From Salipiger marinus (GTDB lineage: Bacteria; Pseudomonadota; Alphaproteobacteria; Rhodobacterales; Rhodobacteraceae), in contig NZ_FNEJ01000003.1 in NCBI RefSeq assembly GCF_900100085.1, positions 1-64,000 on the forward strand: a stretch of 64,000 nucleotides of DNA. Reading direction: 5' to 3'. Positions 61,612 to 64,000 of this stretch are shown one piece after another; the stretch's first letter is position 1, and each line of letters begins with the position of its first letter. A model generated the notes under the pieces. It was not told the DNA's origin and ran no database searches. It saw nothing but the letters and a program-made list of their open reading frames with translations. A program made the translations under genes and the position numbers.

Positions 61612-62470
61612 TGAGAGCCTCCTGAGAATAGGTCGTGCGCCGCCAGATGCGGTCGGTTTCGTCGAAGGTGGCGAAGGCCGCCGAATGGGTCGAAAAGCGC
61701 AGCGTCTCGTGCGAGCCCAGACCCAGAAAGCCGCCCCGCGCCAGCGCCTCCGCAAACAGCCCCACCGCGCGGTCCTGCAGCACCGAGTCGAAATAGATCA
61801 GCACGTTGCGGCAGGAAATCAGATGCACCTCGGAAAACACCTGATCGGTGGCAAGGTTGTGTTCGGTGAACACGGTGCGCGCGCGCAGGCTGCGGTCGAT
61901 CACCGCGCGGCCATAGCCGGCGGTGTAGTAATCCGACAGCGAGCCGCGCCCGCCCGCGCCGTAATAGTTGTGCGAAAACGCCGCCAGCCGGTCGATGTCA
62001 TAGATGCCCGATTCCGCCCGCGCCAGCGCCCGGCGGTTGATCTCCGTCGCATAGAACAGCGTGCGGTCGAACAGCCCCTCCTCGCGGAAAAGGATCGCCA
62101 GCGAATACAGCTCCTCGCCATCGGCACAGCCCGCCACCCAGACCTTGAGCGAGGGAAAGGTGCGCAGATGCGGGATCACCTCGCGGCGCAGGGCAAGGAA
62201 ATAGGACGGATCGCGGAACATCTCGCTGACCTGCACGGTCATCGCGTCGATGATCTCGGGCAGGACGTCCGGATCATGCAGCAGGCGCTTCTGCAGATCC
62301 GACAGCGTCTCGCAGTCCAGCCGTTCCCGCGCCAGATCGGCGCGGCGCAGCAGCGAGGAGCGCGAATAGGACCGAAAGTCGTAGTGATGGCGCCGGTGCA
62401 GCGCCTCGAGGAACAGATCCAGCTCGATCCCCTCGGCGGTGCCGACAGCGGGCAGCGGCGCGGCGGTCAT
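61601..62470 (-). CDS. CheR-family protein-glutamate methyltransferase
   Basis: A 289-residue SAM-dependent methyltransferase of the chemotaxis-receptor type: N-terminal four-helix domain ([22 protein letters not shown] and [16 protein letters not shown]), SAM-binding [19 protein letters not shown], and the catalytic region [13 protein letters not shown]. No CheB, CheA, receptor or CheW gene is present in the window, so it probably methylates a partner in the neighbouring hybrid kinase system rather than a canonical chemoreceptor, but this is not proven. It overlaps both neighbours (4 nt upstream, 11 nt downstream). Confidence 0.9.
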   Translation of the reverse strand: MTAAPLPAVGTAEGIELDLFLEALHRRHHYDFRSYSRSSLLRRADLARERLDCETLSDLQKRLLHDPDVLPEIIDAMTVQVSEMFRDPSYFLALRREVIPHLRTFPSLKVWVAGCADGEELYSLAILFREEGLFDRTLFYATEINRRALARAESGIYDIDRLAAFSHNYYGAGGRGSLSDYYTAGYGRAVIDRSLRARTVFTEHNLATDQVFSEVHLISCRNVLIYFDSVLQDRAVGLFAEALARGGFLGLGSHETLRFSTHSAAFATFDETDRIWRRTTYSQEALNAG

Positions 62471-64000
62471 CGCGGCATCCAGACGCGGGTCAGCGACAGC
62501 AGCTTGTCCACATCGAGGGGCTTCGGCAGGTAATCATTAGCCCCGGCGGCAAGGCACTGGTTCTGGTCCTCGGCCATGGCCTTGGCGGTCAGCATGATGA
62601 TCGGCAGGCCCTTCCAGCGGTCGATCTTGCGGATCTCGCGCGTGGCGGTCAGCCCGTCCATTTCCGGCATCATCACATCCATCAGCACAAGGTCGACCTT
62701 GGGCGCCGCGCCATCGGCGGTGCGCGCCAGCGCCTCCAGCGCCTCGCGGCCATTGCGGGCGATCTGCACCATGGCGCCATGCGGCTCGAAGATGCCGGTC
62801 AGCGCGTAGACGTTGCGGATGTCATCCTCCACCACCAGAATGCGCCGCCCCTCCAGCATGGCGTCGCGGTTGAGCGAGGCGGCGAGCAGCGCGCGCTGTT
62901 TCTCCGGCAGATCCGACACCACCTGATGCAGGAACAGCGTGACCTCGTCGATCAGCCGCTCGGGCGATTTGGCGCCCTTGATGATGATCGACTTGGAATA
63001 GCGGCGCAGGCGCAGTTCTTCGGCTTCCGAGAGGGCGCGGGCGGTATAGACGATGACCGGCGGGAAAGAGGTGGCGCTGTCGGCGTCGAGCTGTTCGAGC
63101 AGGTCAAAGCCGGTGGCATCGGGCAGCGTCATGTCCAGCACGATGCAGTCGAAAGGATGGGCGCGGAACGCCTCCAGCGCCTCGGCGGCGGTGGCGGCAC
63201 CCACGGTTTCCACCTCGTCATTGCCCAGAAGCGCCTGCAGCCCCTCCAGCTGCGCGGGGTCATCCTCCACGATCAGCACGCGGCGCAGGCGCTGTTCCAG
63301 CCGGTGTTCCAGCTTGCGGAAGGCCTGTTCCAAATCGTCGCGCGGCACCGGCTTCAGCATGTAGCTGAGCGCGCCCTGCGACAGCGCCACATGGGTGTAA
63401 TCCTCGGCAGAGGCCATATGGATGGGAATGTGCCGCGTGGCGGGGTCGCGCTTGAGCTGGTCCAGCACCGACAGGCCGGAATGATCGGGCAGGCCCACAT
63501 CCAGCACGATGCCCGCAGGTAGAAGCGCGCGCGCGGCGCGCAGCGCATCCTCGGCCCGGCCCACGCAGACGCAGCGGAAGCCCAGTTCGCGGGCCAGATC
63601 CAGCAGCACGGCGGCAAAGGCCGGGTCATCCTCCACCACCAGCATCACGCGGTCGCCGGGGGTCAGCGCGTCGCGGTCATCCTCGACCCCCTCCAGCGCT
63701 TCGAAACTCAGCGCGGCGGCGTCCAAAGCGGCGGGCGCGGGCTCCGGAAGCGGCGCGGCGCGCTCTGGCAGGGCGGCGGGCAAGCTTGCGACGGGCTGGC
63801 CGGGAAGCTGTTTCGGCAGGGTCAGCGCAAAGGTGCTGCCCCGGCCCTTCTCGCTTTTCAGCGTGATGCGTCCGCCCAGCAGATCCGCCAGTTCGCGCGA
63901 AATCGACAGGCCCAGCCCGGTGCCGCCAAAGCGGCGCGAGATGGTGCCATCGGCCTGACGGAACGCCTCGAACACGGCTTCCTGCTCGGCCATGTCGATG
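62467..64000 (-). CDS. Hybrid histidine kinase with three receiver domains (5' end outside window)
   Basis: The gene runs off the right edge; only its C-terminal 510 codons are visible. The visible part begins in the ATP-binding domain ([19 protein letters not shown]), then three receivers: REC1 ([23 protein letters not shown]), REC2 ([23 protein letters not shown], with [16 protein letters not shown]) and REC3 ([35 protein letters not shown]). The missing N-terminus should hold sensory and phospho-acceptor domains. It is the first of three overlapping signalling genes with cheR and the HWE kinase. Fragment, not truncation. Confidence 0.9.
   Translation of the reverse strand, partial: IDMAEQEAVFEAFRQADGTISRRFGGTGLGLSISRELADLLGGRITLKSEKGRGSTFALTLPKQLPGQPVASLPAALPERAAPLPEPAPAALDAAALSFEALEGVEDDRDALTPGDRVMLVVEDDPAFAAVLLDLARELGFRCVCVGRAEDALRAARALLPAGIVLDVGLPDHSGLSVLDQLKRDPATRHIPIHMASAEDYTHVALSQGALSYMLKPVPRDDLEQAFRKLEHRLEQRLRRVLIVEDDPAQLEGLQALLGNDEVETVGAATAAEALEAFRAHPFDCIVLDMTLPDATGFDLLEQLDADSATSFPPVIVYTARALSEAEELRLRRYSKSIIIKGAKSPERLIDEVTLFLHQVVSDLPEKQRALLAASLNRDAMLEGRRILVVEDDIRNVYALTGIFEPHGAMVQIARNGREALEALARTADGAAPKVDLVLMDVMMPEMDGLTATREIRKIDRWKGLPIIMLTAKAMAEDQNQCLAAGANDYLPKPLDVDKLLSLTRVWMPR

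Noticed and set aside
1-64000. Prophage, integron, transposon or CRISPR locus
   Set aside because: No integrase, transposase, phage structural gene, or regularly spaced repeats were seen on either strand.

Overview
The window is a stretch of high-GC (by eye mid-60s percent) alphaproteobacterial chromosome, most probably from the Rhodobacterales (Rhodobacter/Paracoccus group, Paracoccaceae). This rests on protein character and gene order: the coupled RlmI-type methyltransferase and PIN protein pair, DUF2852 and DUF2189 proteins, Bpt leucyltransferase, surE-pcm-nlpD, DUF815-tatCBA, rpsF-rpsR-rplI, and alr fused translationally to an MlaEF-type ABC module. Nothing in it looks like a prophage, integrative element or CRISPR locus, and most genes are housekeeping.

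Layout. 1-3.5 kb: start of a leftward gene cut by the edge, about 700 bp without a recognisable gene, tRNA-Val(CAC), and lon with a heat-shock-type promoter. 3.6-6 kb: an Old Yellow Enzyme family reductase and tgt (leftward). 6.1-9.2 kb: a small secreted protein and two tandem paralogous glycosyltransferases. 9.2-12.2 kb: an Fbp/Pot-type ABC ATPase without its partners, then a PIN-domain protein overlapping an RlmI-type methyltransferase. 12.4-17.9 kb: the Entner-Doudoroff genes edd-eda behind a LacI-like operator, then glnE. 18-20.6 kb: YbaK-type deacylase, DUF2852, RDD membrane protein (its 3' end repeated in tandem) and bpt. 20.8-27.6 kb: a TRAP transporter operon with an unusually long large permease, divergent from a Cache-domain histidine kinase and NarL-type regulator that probably control it.

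28-30.6 kb: acetolactate synthase genes behind a clear branched-chain amino acid attenuator (15-residue leader peptide plus terminator). 30.6-34 kb: small hypothetical gene, XRE regulator, DUF2189 protein, prfB. 34.2-40.7 kb: alr-mlaE-mlaF-membrane protein (each overlapping by 4 nt), a PqiA-like protein, a coiled-coil membrane protein, radA and cvpA. 40.8-43.3 kb: CIO-type cytochrome bd oxidase with a 30-residue third subunit (DUF2474 type). 43.5-49.5 kb: purF, DUF2199, small proteins, SDR, surE-pcm-nlpD. 49.6-54.5 kb: GNAT, DUF815 ATPase, tatCBA, a WYL regulator with palindromic operator, YceI. 54.7-58 kb: rpsF-rpsR-rplI, a GC-rich gene-free tract, tig. 58-64 kb: AGCS symporter, then a leftward signalling cluster (triple-receiver hybrid kinase cut by the edge, CheR, HWE hybrid kinase).

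The least explained structures are intergenic: a composite hairpin repeat present in seven copies at gene 3' ends, twin 28-bp palindromes between ilvI and ilvN, a 28-bp tandem repeat carrying stop codons, and several operator-like palindromes. I found no convincing wholly new multi-gene system. The best candidates for follow-up are the composite repeat family, the methyltransferase-PIN pair, the tandem glycosyltransferases, the alr-MlaEF coupling and the signalling cluster at the right edge.
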